Origin: Ancylobacter sp. WKF20
GTDB lineage: Bacteria; Pseudomonadota; Alphaproteobacteria; Rhizobiales; Xanthobacteraceae
Direction: 5' to 3'
Assembly: GCF_029760895.1 (NCBI RefSeq)
Contig: NZ_CP121679.1
Location: 1,488,001-1,552,000 of the forward strand
Length of the DNA stretch: 64,000 bases
In this document: in pieces, positions 19,416-28,286 of the stretch
How the letters are laid out: every line of letters starts with the position of its first letter
How positions within the stretch are numbered: the first letter of the stretch is position 1
The notes under the pieces: generated by a model
The model's input: the letters and a program-made list of their open reading frames with translations, nothing else
Told to the model about the DNA's origin: nothing
Databases searched by the model: none
Translations under genes and position numbers: made by a program

Positions 19416-20292
19416 GGGCAATCTCGTCGGTGAGCCGGTGAACAGCGTCGGCATCCTCGCTCGGGGGCGGACGCTGCCCACCGAAAATGCGCGACTGGAT
19501 GTCGGCCTCGAGCGCGCCGAAGGCGGGGCTGCCGCGCCGGCGGGCGGCATCGGGCACGATGTATTCGGCACTCAGCCGCCCAGGATGCGGCGTCATCACC
19601 AGCACCCGCGTGCCGACATGCAGCGCCTCGTCGATGCCATGGGTGACGAAAAGACAGGTCGCGCCGGTTTCCTCGCACAGCGCCAGCAACTCGTCCTGCA
19701 TCCGCCGGCGCGACAGCGCGTCGAGCGCGGCGAAGGGCTCGTCCATCAGCAGGATGGCCGGCTGCACGGCGAAGGCGCGGGCAATCGCCACGCGCTGCTT
19801 CATGCCGCCGGAGAGCGTGTGTGGATAGGCATCGGCGAAGGCGCCAAGGCCGACGCGCTCGGCCCAGTGCAAGGCCCGTTCGCGCGCCTCGGCCTTCGAC
19901 AGGCCCCGCGCCCGGCGCAGCGCGAAGCTGATATTGCCGCTCACCGTGCGCCACGGCAGAAGCTGGTCGAACTCCTGGAACACCACCATGCGGTCCGGCC
20001 CCGGCCCGCGCACCGCCTGACCGTTCAGGCGGATTTCGCCGGCGGCGAGCTTGATGAAGCCACCCACCGCGCGCAGCAGCGTGGACTTGCCACAGCCGGA
20101 GGGCCCGAGCAGCGCCAGCCGCTCACCCGTGGCGATGGTGAAGGACACATCCTCCACCGCCGTCACCACGCCGGCCTCGGTCGCGTAGCGCAGGCTCACC
20201 CGATCGACATCGAGCGCCGGACGGGTCGGTGCCCGCTGTGCCGAAAGGGATGGCGGGGTCTCGGGCGCGGCGCGGTCCGGCGTGAGCGCCAT
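19408..20292 (-). CDS. ABC transporter ATP-binding protein (SsuB/TauB/NrtC-like)
   Basis: 294-residue ATPase. Walker A is GPSGCGKST, the Q-loop is VVFQEFDQLLPW, the signature LSGGMKQR and Walker B ILLMDEPFAALD, followed by the H-loop FVTHGIDEAL. The start MALTPDRAA at 20292 has GGGAG upstream and begins 4 bp after the binding-protein stop; an in-frame ATG at 20316 would overlap that gene. It powers the importer formed with its neighbours. Confidence 0.92.
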   Translation of the reverse strand: MALTPDRAAPETPPSLSAQRAPTRPALDVDRVSLRYATEAGVVTAVEDVSFTIATGERLALLGPSGCGKSTLLRAVGGFIKLAAGEIRLNGQAVRGPGPDRMVVFQEFDQLLPWRTVSGNISFALRRARGLSKAEARERALHWAERVGLGAFADAYPHTLSGGMKQRVAIARAFAVQPAILLMDEPFAALDALSRRRMQDELLALCEETGATCLFVTHGIDEALHVGTRVLVMTPHPGRLSAEYIVPDAARRRGSPAFGALEADIQSRIFGGQRPPPSEDADAVHRLTDEIAHV

Positions 20293-20296
20293 CAGC

Positions 20297-21319
20297 TCAG
20301 CTCCCACCGCGATCATGCAGGCCCGACTGGAACAGCTCTTTCCAGCCCGGCTTCTGCTTGATCAGGCCGATGCGGTACTCGAACTCGGTGAAGACGTCGA
20401 CGCGCTCGGGCACGGTGGTGAAGTTGATCTGCGGGTCGCGAATGATGCTCTCGATCAGCGCCGGATCGAGCTTGGAGTTTTCCGCCTTGATGTAGAGCTT
20501 GGCGGCCTCGGCGGGGTTGGCCTTGATCCAGGCATTGGCCTCGTCGAGCGCGGCGACGAAGGCGGCGACCGTCTTGGGGTTGTCGGTGGCGAACTTCTTG
20601 GTGCCGTAGACCACGTTGAACGTGTGCGGCCCGCCGAGCACGTCATAGCTGTTCAGCACGGCATGGACCTTGTCGCTCGCCAGCTGCTGCTGGACGAAGG
20701 GCGGCGAGGTGAAATGGGCGGTGATGCCGCCCGTGCCCGACAGGATGGCCGTGGTCGCGTCGGGATGCGGCAGGCTCACCGTCAGATGGTCGAGCTTGTC
20801 ATACTGGCCAAAGGCCTTGTCGGCGGCGATCTGCAGCACGATCGGCTGGAAGCCGACCTTCACCGAGGGCAGCGCGATGCGGTCAGTGTCGGTGAAGTCC
20901 TTGATAGTCTTCACATTCGGATTGTTCGTGGTGAGCACGTTCGGCATCGAGCCGAGCGAGGAGATCAGCACGATATCGACTTTGCCGCGCGTCTTGTCCC
21001 AGGTGAGAATGGCCGGGGCGACGCCCGCCGTGGCGAAATCCAGCCCGCCGGAGATCAGCGCGTCATTCATCGCGGCGGCGCCGGAGAGGCGCAGCCACTC
21101 GACCTTGAGATCCGGCACGCCGGCGGCGGCGGCCTTGGTCTCGATGAGCTGCTGCTCCTTGGCGACGATCAGCGGCAGGAAGGCGATGCCGAACTGCTGG
21201 GCGATGCGAAGCTGGTTGGTCTCGGCCTGCGCCGGCGTGCCGCCCAGCGTGCCGGTGAGCACGATCGACGTGGTGAGCGCCGCCAGTGCGGCAGCGCGGG
21301 CAAAAGCGCGGAAGCGCAT
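20297..21319 (-). CDS. ABC transporter substrate-binding protein (nitrate/sulfonate/taurine family)
   Basis: 340-residue periplasmic binding protein of the NMT1/SsuA-like family. A signal peptide ends near TPAQA, followed by NQLRIAQQFGIAFLPLIVAKE. An ATG at 21331 also exists, but its GGAG serves as the ribosome binding site for the ATG at 21319. First gene of the importer operon. The ligand could be an alkanesulfonate, taurine, nitrate or a pyrimidine precursor; no desulfonating monooxygenase or nitrate reductase is adjacent, so it stays open. Confidence 0.88.
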   Translation of the reverse strand: MRFRAFARAAALAALTTSIVLTGTLGGTPAQAETNQLRIAQQFGIAFLPLIVAKEQQLIETKAAAAGVPDLKVEWLRLSGAAAMNDALISGGLDFATAGVAPAILTWDKTRGKVDIVLISSLGSMPNVLTTNNPNVKTIKDFTDTDRIALPSVKVGFQPIVLQIAADKAFGQYDKLDHLTVSLPHPDATTAILSGTGGITAHFTSPPFVQQQLASDKVHAVLNSYDVLGGPHTFNVVYGTKKFATDNPKTVAAFVAALDEANAWIKANPAEAAKLYIKAENSKLDPALIESIIRDPQINFTTVPERVDVFTEFEYRIGLIKQKPGWKELFQSGLHDRGGS

Positions 21320-21348
21320 GAATGTCTCCATCTCAACGAGGTGGAGAC

Positions 21349-21377
21349 GAATGTCGTGGTTTCGTCTACCAAGTCAA
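21349..21377 (-). promoter_or_regulatory. Possible promoter of the ABC importer operon
   Basis: On the minus strand TTGACT (21377-21372) is followed after 17 bp by ACATTC (21354-21349), a good -35 and a poor -10 element, some 30 bp before the binding-protein start. Just upstream, AAGTC and GACTT form a short inverted repeat around the -35, which could be a regulator site. The match is weak and rests on spacing only. Confidence 0.3.
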
Positions 21378-21390
21378 TAGACTTTACCTA

Positions 21391-22143
21391 CTACGCTGAC
21401 AGGCCCGCCCGCACCCGCGCCACCATCGTCTCGACCGCAGCCACGGCGGCGGCGAGCTGGTCGGGGTCGCGCGAGCGCACGACGAGGTTGGTGTTGGGCC
21501 GGCCGTCTTCCGCCATGAACGGGTAGCTGCCGATGGTCACGCCCGGATGGGCCAGCGCCACCTCCTTCAGCGGCCCGCCAATATCGCCTTCCTTGGCATG
21601 AGCCGGCACCGTCTGGGAGAGCATGCGCACGCCGGTGGTGAGCTTCGGTGCCACCTCGTCCAGCATCGCCTGCATGATGGTGGGCACGCCGGCCATGACG
21701 ATGACATTGCCGATCCAGAAGCCCGGCGCCTTGGAGACCGGGTTCGGCACCAGCGCGGCGCCGGCCGGGATACGCGCCATGCGCAGCCGCGCCTCATTGA
21801 GATCGGCCTCGGGAATGCGCTCCAGCAGCATGGCCCGCGCGCGCGGATCGACATCGATGGTGACGCCAAACGCCTTCGCCACCGCGTCGGCGGTGATGTC
21901 GTCATGCGTCGGCCCGATGCCGCCGGTGGTGAACACATAGGTGTAGCGGGCGCGCAGGGCGTTCAGCGCGGCGACGATCTCGCCCTCGATGTCGGGCACG
22001 ACGCGCACCTCGGAAAGGTCGATGCCGAGGGCGGTGAGGTACTCGGCGATATAGCCGATGTTGCGGTCCTTGGTCCGCCCCGAGAGGATCTCGTCGCCGA
22101 TGACCAGGAGCCCCGCCGTCACCGCCTCTGCCTGCTCGACCAT
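21391..22143 (-). CDS. CinA-like molybdopterin-binding domain protein
   Basis: 250 residues of the MoCF_biosynth (competence/damage-inducible protein A) fold: IGDEILSGRTKDRN, VFTTGGIGPTHDDITADAV and NPVSKAPGF are hallmarks. It lacks the C-terminal nicotinamide-nucleotide amidase (PncC) domain of full-length CinA. A ribosome binding site AGGAG precedes the ATG. The N-terminal domain in CinA has ADP-ribose pyrophosphatase activity, so a nucleotide-recycling role is possible; this is inferred from the family. Confidence 0.88.
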   Translation of the reverse strand: MVEQAEAVTAGLLVIGDEILSGRTKDRNIGYIAEYLTALGIDLSEVRVVPDIEGEIVAALNALRARYTYVFTTGGIGPTHDDITADAVAKAFGVTIDVDPRARAMLLERIPEADLNEARLRMARIPAGAALVPNPVSKAPGFWIGNVIVMAGVPTIMQAMLDEVAPKLTTGVRMLSQTVPAHAKEGDIGGPLKEVALAHPGVTIGSYPFMAEDGRPNTNLVVRSRDPDQLAAAVAAVETMVARVRAGLSA

Positions 22144-22345
22144 CCGATTCTACTCCTGCTTTCCGTAAAGGCGCCTAGAAACGCCGCAAATGATCGCAGC
22201 ACCCGCCATATAGAGCGGCACGACGCCCGCAAAATAGGCATTTGACGCGCCCCATGGCGATATTCGCCGTCCGGGTTGTTCCGCCTCTTCCGCTGGCACG
22301 ACGTTTGTAGCTAACTTCCACGAGTTGGGGAGTGAATTTGCACCT

Positions 22346-23767
22346 ATGAGCGTCGCATTCGACGAGATGACCAATGCGGACGGCTCGATCCGCGCCGCCT
22401 ACACCACCCTCGCACGCTGGCTGAAGGATGTGCCGCCAGACGTGCTCGACTACCGACGCAAGGAGGCCGAGTTCATCTTCCGACGCATCGGCATCACCTT
22501 CGCGGTGTATGGCGACAGCGACGCGCAGGAACGGCTGATCCCCTTCGACATCATCCCCCGCATCCTCACCAATGGGGAATGGGGGCGGCTTTCCAAGGGC
22601 CTGGAGCAGCGCACCAAGGCGCTCAACCTCTACATCAAGGATGTCTACTCCAAGCGCGACATCCTGCGCGCCGGCGTGGTGCCCGAGGATCTGGTCTACC
22701 AGAACCCGGTGTTCCGCCCGGAGATGAACGGCCAGAAGGTGCCGCACGACCTTTACGTCCACATTGCCGGCATCGACGTGGTGCGGGTGGACGCTGACAC
22801 CTTCTACGTGCTGGAAGACAATGCCCGCACGCCCTCCGGCGTCTCCTACATGCTGGAGAACCGCGAGATCATGATGCGGCTCTTCCCGGAGCTGTTTGCC
22901 GAGAACCGCGTCGCGCCGGTGGAGAATTACACGGACGAACTTCTCGCCACGCTCAAATCGCTCGCCCCGACCACGGCGACGAGCGATCCGGTGGTGGTGG
23001 TGCTGACGCCCGGCATCTACAATTCCGCCTATTACGAGCACTCCTTCCTCGCCGACAAGCTGGGCGTGGAACTGGTGGAAGGCCGCGACCTCTTCGTGCG
23101 CAACGACGTGGTCTATATGCGCACCACCGAGGGCCCGCGCCGGGTGGATGTGATCTACCGCCGGCTCGACGACGATTTCATCGACCCCCTCGCCTTCCGG
23201 CCGGACAGCGCGCTCGGCGTGCCCGGGCTGATGAGCGCCTATAATGCCGGCAACGTCACGCTGACCAACGCGGTCGGCACCGGCGTTGCCGACGACAAGG
23301 CGGTCTACAGCTACATGCCCGAGATCATCCGCTTCTATCTCGGCGAGGAGCCGCTGCTGAAAAACGTGCCGACCTGGCGCTGCCGTGAGGCGGACCACCT
23401 GAACTATGTGCTCGATCACCTCAACGAGCTGGTGGTGAAGGAAGTTCACGGCTCCGGCGGCTACGGCATGCTGATCGGCCCGCGCGCCGACAAGGCGCAG
23501 ATCGAGCTGTTCCGCGCCAAGCTGAAGCAAGATCCCACCAACTTCATCGCCCAGCCGACGCTGGCGCTGTCCACCTGCCCGACCTTCGTCGAGGAAGGCA
23601 TCGCGCCGCGCCATGTCGATCTACGCCCCTTCGTGCTCACCGGCTCCGACCGCACCCGCATCGTGCCGGGCGGCCTCACCCGCGTCGCGCTCGAGGAAGG
23701 TTCGCTGGTGGTGAATTCGAGCCAGGGCGGCGGGACCAAGGACACCTGGGTGCTGGAGGAGAGCTGA
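22346..23767 (+). CDS. Circularly permuted type 2 ATP-grasp ligase (Anbu cluster)
   Basis: 473-residue protein of the DUF404/DUF407 group, a circularly permuted ATP-grasp enzyme predicted to form amide (peptide) bonds. Characteristic stretches are NPVFRPEMNG, VLEDNARTPSGVSYMLENRE, KEVHGSGGYGMLIGP and the C-terminal HVDLRPFVL with VNSSQGGGTKDTWVLEE. A TTG at 22325 is in frame upstream; the ATG at 22346 is preferred though its ribosome binding site is not strong. First gene of the cluster with alpha-E, transglutaminase and Anbu proteins, which comparative work links to a predicted peptide-tagging and degradation pathway. Substrate is unknown. Confidence 0.9.
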   Translation: MSVAFDEMTNADGSIRAAYTTLARWLKDVPPDVLDYRRKEAEFIFRRIGITFAVYGDSDAQERLIPFDIIPRILTNGEWGRLSKGLEQRTKALNLYIKDVYSKRDILRAGVVPEDLVYQNPVFRPEMNGQKVPHDLYVHIAGIDVVRVDADTFYVLEDNARTPSGVSYMLENREIMMRLFPELFAENRVAPVENYTDELLATLKSLAPTTATSDPVVVVLTPGIYNSAYYEHSFLADKLGVELVEGRDLFVRNDVVYMRTTEGPRRVDVIYRRLDDDFIDPLAFRPDSALGVPGLMSAYNAGNVTLTNAVGTGVADDKAVYSYMPEIIRFYLGEEPLLKNVPTWRCREADHLNYVLDHLNELVVKEVHGSGGYGMLIGPRADKAQIELFRAKLKQDPTNFIAQPTLALSTCPTFVEEGIAPRHVDLRPFVLTGSDRTRIVPGGLTRVALEEGSLVVNSSQGGGTKDTWVLEES

Positions 23768-23786
23768 CGCGGGCTGCGATCTGACC

Positions 23787-23875
23787 GTCATCCCGGACGG
23801 CCGCAGGCCGATCCGGGATCGTCCGTTAACTGGTGAACGATCCCGGCTCTTCGCTTCGCTGCGGCCGGGATGACC
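23787..23875. repeat. Palindromic intergenic repeat pair (types B and A)
   Basis: Two imperfect palindromes lie 20 bp behind the ATP-grasp stop. The first (23787-23821) runs from GTCATCCCGGACGGCC to GGCCGATCCGGGATCG, the second (23838-23874) from CGATCCCGGCTC to GCGGCCGGGATGACC. The same two units, in reverse order and orientation, recur three times each between 35075 and 35744. They can form strong RNA hairpins and may act as a terminator or 3' stabiliser between the ATP-grasp and LysE genes. Confidence 0.8.
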
Positions 23876-23897
23876 TTGGGTGGGAGCGCATAGACAG

Positions 23898-24521
23898 ATG
23901 CCGATTGAAACATGGCTGGCCTTCGTCGCCGCCTCGGCGGTCCTTCTGGTCATTCCCGGACCGACGATCCTGCTCGTCGTCTCCTATGCGCTCGGCCAGG
24001 GCCGCAAGGTGGCGCTGCCGGTGGCGACCGGCGTCGCGCTCGGCGACTTCACCGCGATGACGCTCTCCATGCTGGGCCTCGGCGCGCTGCTCGCCACCTC
24101 GGCGACGCTGTTCACCGTGCTCAAATGGATCGGTGCGCTCTATCTCATCTGGCTCGGCATCAAGCTCTGGCGGGCCGGCGGCACGCCGCTCATTGGCGAA
24201 GCCCGCACCACCGGCCGGCCGCTCGGCATGTTGCTGCACGCCTGGATCGTCACCGCGCTGAACCCGAAGAGCATCACCTTCTTCGTGGCCTTCCTGCCGC
24301 AATTCCTCGATCCCGCCGGCGACTTCCTCACCCAGATGGCGATCTTCGAGACCACCTTCCTCGTGCTCGCCGCCACCAATGCCTTCGGCTACGCGCTCAT
24401 TGCGGGCCGGCTGCGCGGCGCCATCGGCACGCCGCGCATCGTCGCCGCCATCAATCGGATCGGTGGCACTCTCCTGATCGGGGCGGGCGTCGCGACGCTC
24501 GCCTGGCGTAACGCGAAATAG
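23898..24521 (+). CDS. LysE family translocator
   Basis: 207-residue amino-acid exporter of the LysE/RhtB family: five to six hydrophobic helices, the N-terminal IPGPTILLVVSYALGQGRK motif and the mid-protein NPKSITFFVAFLPQF motif. The start MPIETWLA at 23898 is the family N-terminus. It sits inside the Anbu cluster, 13 bp before the alpha-E gene, so it is probably co-transcribed with the downstream genes. It could simply export an amino acid, or the product of the cluster; the latter is speculative. Confidence 0.88.
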   Translation: MPIETWLAFVAASAVLLVIPGPTILLVVSYALGQGRKVALPVATGVALGDFTAMTLSMLGLGALLATSATLFTVLKWIGALYLIWLGIKLWRAGGTPLIGEARTTGRPLGMLLHAWIVTALNPKSITFFVAFLPQFLDPAGDFLTQMAIFETTFLVLAATNAFGYALIAGRLRGAIGTPRIVAAINRIGGTLLIGAGVATLAWRNAK

Positions 24522-24534
24522 AACGCGGGTTCCC

Positions 24535-25479
24535 ATGCTTTCTCGCACAGCCGACAATCTCTACTGGCTCGCCCGCTACATGGAGCGCGCCGACTGCCTT
24601 GCCCGCATTCTCGATGTGACGCAGCGCCTCGCGCAGCTTCCCGCGGCCTATGGCGGCTCGACCAATGAGTGGCGCTCGGCGCTGCTCACCGCCGGCTGCG
24701 CCGACCTGTTCAAGCAGGTGCATGGCGACGAGGCGACGGAGCAGAACGTCATCTCCTTCCTCGCCTTCGCGCCGGAGAACCCCTCCTCGATCCGCAACTG
24801 CTTCGAGATCGCCCGCACCAATGCCCGCTCGGTGCGCACGGCGCTCACCATCGAGATGTGGGAGACCATCAACTCCGCCTGGCTGGAGCTGAAGCGCTAT
24901 TCCACCAAGAGCATGACGCGCGAGGAGCTGGCCCGCTTCCTCTCCTTCGTGAAGGAGACCTCGCTGCGCTTCGACGGTGCCGCCTACCGCACCATGCTGC
25001 GCAATGACGCCTTCTGGTTTTCGCGCGTGGGCATGTATGTCGAGCGCGCGGACAACACGGCGCGCATCCTCGACGTGAAATATCATGTGCTGCTGCCGGA
25101 TTCCGAGCATGTCGGCGGGCCGCTCGACTATTTCCAGTGGACCTCGATCCTGCGCTCGGTGTCGGCGCTGACGTCCTTCCACTGGGTCTACCGCGAGAGC
25201 GTGAAGCCCTGGCTGGTGGCGGATCTGTTGATCCTCAACGCGCAGATGCCGCGCTCGCTCACCAGTTGCTACCAGAACATCACGCGCTATCTCGATGACA
25301 TCGCCGCCTATTACGGCCGGCAGGGCACAGCGCAGCGTCTCGCCCGCTCCACCCTCACCCGGCTCGGCAACAGCCGGATGGAGGACGTGTTCCAGACCGG
25401 GCTGCACGAGTATATCGACGGCTTCGTCGTCGAGAATAACCGGCTCGGTTCGACCGTTGCCGAACAATATCTCCTGTAA
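24535..25479 (+). CDS. Alpha-E domain-containing protein (DUF403)
   Basis: 314-residue all-helical protein. The N-terminus MLSRTADNLYWLARYMERAD is the family hallmark, repeated in spirit at AFWFSRVGMYVERADNTARIL near residue 160, so the fold contains two related halves. Members are found almost always beside circularly permuted ATP-grasp ligases and transglutaminases, where they are thought to assist peptide-bond formation. No enzymatic activity is established. It is 21 bp before the transglutaminase gene. Confidence 0.9.
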   Translation: MLSRTADNLYWLARYMERADCLARILDVTQRLAQLPAAYGGSTNEWRSALLTAGCADLFKQVHGDEATEQNVISFLAFAPENPSSIRNCFEIARTNARSVRTALTIEMWETINSAWLELKRYSTKSMTREELARFLSFVKETSLRFDGAAYRTMLRNDAFWFSRVGMYVERADNTARILDVKYHVLLPDSEHVGGPLDYFQWTSILRSVSALTSFHWVYRESVKPWLVADLLILNAQMPRSLTSCYQNITRYLDDIAAYYGRQGTAQRLARSTLTRLGNSRMEDVFQTGLHEYIDGFVVENNRLGSTVAEQYLL

Positions 25480-25500
25480 TTCCGGGTCGACCGCCGCGTC

Positions 25501-26361
25501 ATGCGTATCCATGTGAAGCACGCCACCATCTATACCTACGATCCGCCGGCCAATGGCGCGATCCAGACGCTGCGCCTCACGCCGCGCAACCATGACGGTC
25601 AATATGTCGTCTCCTGGCGCATCGACGTGTCGGAAAGCTGCCGGTTGCGGGCGCATGAGGACGCGTTCGGCAACCTCACCCACACTTTCGCGGTAGAGGG
25701 GCCGATCTCGGAGCTACGCGTGATCGTCGAGGGCGAGGTCGAGACACAGGACACGTCCGGCGTGGTGCGTGGCGTGAAGGAGCGTTTCCCGGCCTCGCTC
25801 TATATGCGCGAGACCGACCTCACCGTCGCCGACCCGGCCCTGCGCGCCTTCGCCGAACAGGCGGCCGCCGGTATTGAGGACCGCATCGCCAAGCTGCACG
25901 CGCTGATGGAAGCGATCGGCGCCCATATGACCTTCGATCCCGAACCGACGCAGGCGACCACCACCGCCAAGGAAGCCTTCGCGCTGAAGCGCGGCGTGTG
26001 CCAGGATTACGCGCATATCTTCATCGCCGGGGCGCGCCACATCGGCATCCCTGCCCGCTACGCCAGCGGCTACATCGTCACCGACGGCGCGGCACAATCG
26101 CAGACGCAGGGCCTCATCCAGCTCCAGGGGGCCTCCGCGCAGGCCGGCCATGGCTGGGCCGAGGCCTATGTGGAGGGTCTGGGCTGGGTCGGGTTCGATC
26201 CGGCCAATCTCCAGTGCCCGACCGAGGCCTATGTGCGGCTCGCCGTGGGGCTCGACTATCTCGGCGCCGCTCCGGTGCGCGGCAACCGCTATGGGGGCGG
26301 CGAGGAAAATCTCTCCGTCGCTCTCACCGTCGACCAGTCGAGCCGGCAGATTCAGGGCTGA
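25501..26361 (+). CDS. Transglutaminase-like family protein (Anbu cluster)
   Basis: 286-residue protein with an N-terminal beta domain (HVKHATIYTYDPPANGAIQTLRLTPR) and a transglutaminase-like cysteine-peptidase core. The catalytic Cys is in LKRGVCQDYAHIFI, the His in GHGWAEAYVEGLGWVGFDP and the Asp at the end of that segment. In this cluster such proteins are predicted peptidases or amidases acting on the same peptide as the ATP-grasp ligase. It follows the alpha-E gene by 21 bp and precedes anbu by about 90 bp. Confidence 0.92.
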   Translation: MRIHVKHATIYTYDPPANGAIQTLRLTPRNHDGQYVVSWRIDVSESCRLRAHEDAFGNLTHTFAVEGPISELRVIVEGEVETQDTSGVVRGVKERFPASLYMRETDLTVADPALRAFAEQAAAGIEDRIAKLHALMEAIGAHMTFDPEPTQATTTAKEAFALKRGVCQDYAHIFIAGARHIGIPARYASGYIVTDGAAQSQTQGLIQLQGASAQAGHGWAEAYVEGLGWVGFDPANLQCPTEAYVRLAVGLDYLGAAPVRGNRYGGGEENLSVALTVDQSSRQIQG

Positions 26362-26450
26362 CGGTTGCCGGCCGCAAAAGCGCCCCGCTATAAGGGCGCG
26401 TAATGGGATGCCGCGCGCCACAGGGCCGTGGCCAGGGGGAAGTGCCTTCG

Positions 26451-27197
26451 ATGACCTATTGTTGTGGTCTTCTGGTGCGTGACGGCCTCGTCATGATTGC
26501 CGATACCCGGACCAATGCCGGGCTCGACAACATCTCGACCTTCCGCAAGCTGCACGTCTTCGAGGAACCGGGCCGCCACATCATGGCGCTGGCGACGGCG
26601 GGAAACCTGTCGATCTCGCAGGCCGTCATCAGCACCCTGCAGGAGGGGCTGGAGAACCCGGAGACCGGCAAGAAGGACACGCTGACCAGCGTCAGCAGCA
26701 TGTTCCGCGCGACGCAGCTCGTCGGCGCGGCCATCCGTCATGTCCATCGTCTCTATGGCGAGGGCCTGAAGGAATCCGACATCCGCTTCGACGTCTCCTT
26801 CCTGTTCGGCGGACAGGTGAATGGCGGGCGGCTGCGGCTGTTCATGATTTACGCCGCTGGCAATTTCATTGAATGCACCGCCGACACCCCCTTCCTGCAG
26901 ATCGGCGAGCACAAATATGGCAAGCCGGTGCTGGACCGCTCCATCACCTTCGAGACCGACCTGTATGACGCGCTGAAGTCGGGCCTGATCTCGATGGATT
27001 CGACCATGCGCTCCAATCTCGGTGTCGGCATGCCCATCGACATTCTGGTGGCGCGCCGAGATGGCGGGCAGTCGGAGCTGAATTACCGCATCGAGCCGGG
27101 CGAGCCCTATTTCCACGATCTGCGCGAGCGGTGGTCGGCCGCGCTGCGCGCCGCCCACACCTCGATCCCCCGCCCGCCCTATGGGCGAAACCGCTAG
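26451..27197 (+). CDS. Anbu: proteasome-related peptidase
   Basis: 248-residue member of the Anbu (bacterial proteasome homologue) branch of Ntn hydrolases. The start MTYCCGLLVRDGLVMIADTR leaves Thr2 as the N-terminal nucleophile after Met removal, and ADTRTNAGLDN and RKLHVFE carry the conserved Asp and Lys. The long insert and the C-terminal YRIEPGEPYFHDLRERW are typical of Anbu and absent from HslV. Purified homologues form helical or ring assemblies with little activity on standard substrates. Last gene of the cluster, followed by a hairpin at 27217. Confidence 0.93.
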   Translation: MTYCCGLLVRDGLVMIADTRTNAGLDNISTFRKLHVFEEPGRHIMALATAGNLSISQAVISTLQEGLENPETGKKDTLTSVSSMFRATQLVGAAIRHVHRLYGEGLKESDIRFDVSFLFGGQVNGGRLRLFMIYAAGNFIECTADTPFLQIGEHKYGKPVLDRSITFETDLYDALKSGLISMDSTMRSNLGVGMPIDILVARRDGGQSELNYRIEPGEPYFHDLRERWSAALRAAHTSIPRPPYGRNR

Positions 27198-27216
27198 AAG
27201 GGCGTGAACGCGCGAA

Positions 27217-27244
27217 AGCCGCCGATGCAGGTGCACCGGCGGCT
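27217..27244. terminator. Hairpin behind anbu
   Basis: AGCCGCCG (27217-27224) pairs with CGGCGGCT (27237-27244) across a 12-nt loop, 20 bp after the anbu stop. The following bases are only moderately T-rich on either strand, so it is a likely but not strong intrinsic terminator. It also lies just beyond the stop of the small minus-strand gene and could serve both. Confidence 0.55.
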
Positions 27245-27271
27245 CTCGTCTTGCGATTGTCCTGTCACCCG

Positions 27272-27343
27272 TCAGGTGAGCAGATACAGCAGGATGATGA
27301 TCGGAATCGGAATACCGATGAGCCACATCAGAATAGCGGGCAT
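27272..27343 (-). CDS. Small hydrophobic membrane peptide (23 aa)
   Basis: An open frame of 23 codons, starting MPAILMWLIG and ending LLYLLT, with repeated Ile-Pro-Ile in the middle. It forms one transmembrane helix. A strong ribosome binding site (GAGGAGAG) ends four bases before the ATG at 27343, which is hard to explain otherwise in a 333-bp gap between anbu and the SDR gene. The resemblance to short Pro-kinked membrane peptides seen in Hyphomicrobiales is from memory only. Function unknown. Confidence 0.6.
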   Translation of the reverse strand: MPAILMWLIGIPIPIIILLYLLT

Positions 27344-27530
27344 GATCGCTCTCCTCGACTGAGTAATTCACGGGCGGTGACGTATGGTTTCACCGCGTTC
27401 GACTTGACTGTCGCCCTGATAACGCCATGAGCTCTTGCGGGTTCCATGGCATCACGCACCCCGCCAGCCCCTGCTGGCCTTGCCGGCGACGCCATGCCGG
27501 GACAGATTTCGACGCTTCGGGAGGAAAAAC

Positions 27531-28286
27531 ATGACCACGCCCCGCATCGCCCTCGTCACCGGCGCCGGCACCGGCATCGGCAAGGCCGCCGCTCTCGCCC
27601 TCGCCGAATCCGGCTTTGAGGTTGTTCTCACCGGTCGCCGCACCGAACCGCTCGAGGCGCTCGCCTCAGTCATCGCCGCCAAGGGCCAGACGGCTCACCC
27701 CATCGCCGCGGATGTGGCGGACGCGGCCTCGGTGCGCGCGCTGTTCGACGAGATCGCCAGCCGTTTCAAGCGCCTCGACATGCTGTTCAACAATGCCGGC
27801 GGCTGGTCGCCGGGCATGCCGATCGAGGACATCCCGCTGGAGGACTGGCAACGCGTGGTGACCGTCAACCTCACCGGCGTGTTCCTCTGCACCCAGGCCG
27901 CCATCCGTCTCATGAAGACGCAGACCCCCAAGGGCGGGCGCATCATCAATAACGGCTCGATCTCGGCGCACGCCCCGCGCCCGCTTACCGCGCCCTACAC
28001 CGCCACCAAGCACGCGGTCACAGGCCTCACCAAGCAGGTCGCGCTGGAAGGCCGCGCGCACAACATCGCCTGCGGACAGATCGATATCGGCAATGCCGAC
28101 ACCGACATGGCGGTGAAGATGAAGACCGGCATTCTTCAGCCCAACGGCCAGATCATGGTCGAGCCGACCTTCGACCCCGTCCATGCCGGCCGTGCCGTCG
28201 CCTATATGGCCGGCCTGCCGCTCGACGCGAATGTGCTGACCATGACCATCATGGCCACCAACGCACCGTTTGTCGGGCGGGGCTAG
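27531..28286 (+). CDS. SDR family oxidoreductase
   Basis: 251-residue short-chain dehydrogenase/reductase. The cofactor motif [12 protein letters not shown] is near residue 10, NNAGGWS near 87, and the catalytic serine, tyrosine and lysine are in [23 protein letters not shown]. Arg residues after the second strand (LTGRRTEPL) suggest NADP preference. The ATG has a very strong ribosome binding site (GGGAGGAAAA). It converges on the DUF2235 gene with a 4-bp overlap of the stops. Substrate is unknown. Confidence 0.92.
   Translation: MTTPRIALVTGAGTGIGKAAALALAESGFEVVLTGRRTEPLEALASVIAAKGQTAHPIAADVADAASVRALFDEIASRFKRLDMLFNNAGGWSPGMPIEDIPLEDWQRVVTVNLTGVFLCTQAAIRLMKTQTPKGGRIINNGSISAHAPRPLTAPYTATKHAVTGLTKQVALEGRAHNIACGQIDIGNADTDMAVKMKTGILQPNGQIMVEPTFDPVHAGRAVAYMAGLPLDANVLTMTIMATNAPFVGRG

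Noticed and set aside
22150..22374. Small minus-strand frame between the CinA-like and ATP-grasp genes
   Set aside because: It starts within the ATP-grasp coding region, lacks a ribosome binding site and resembles no family.
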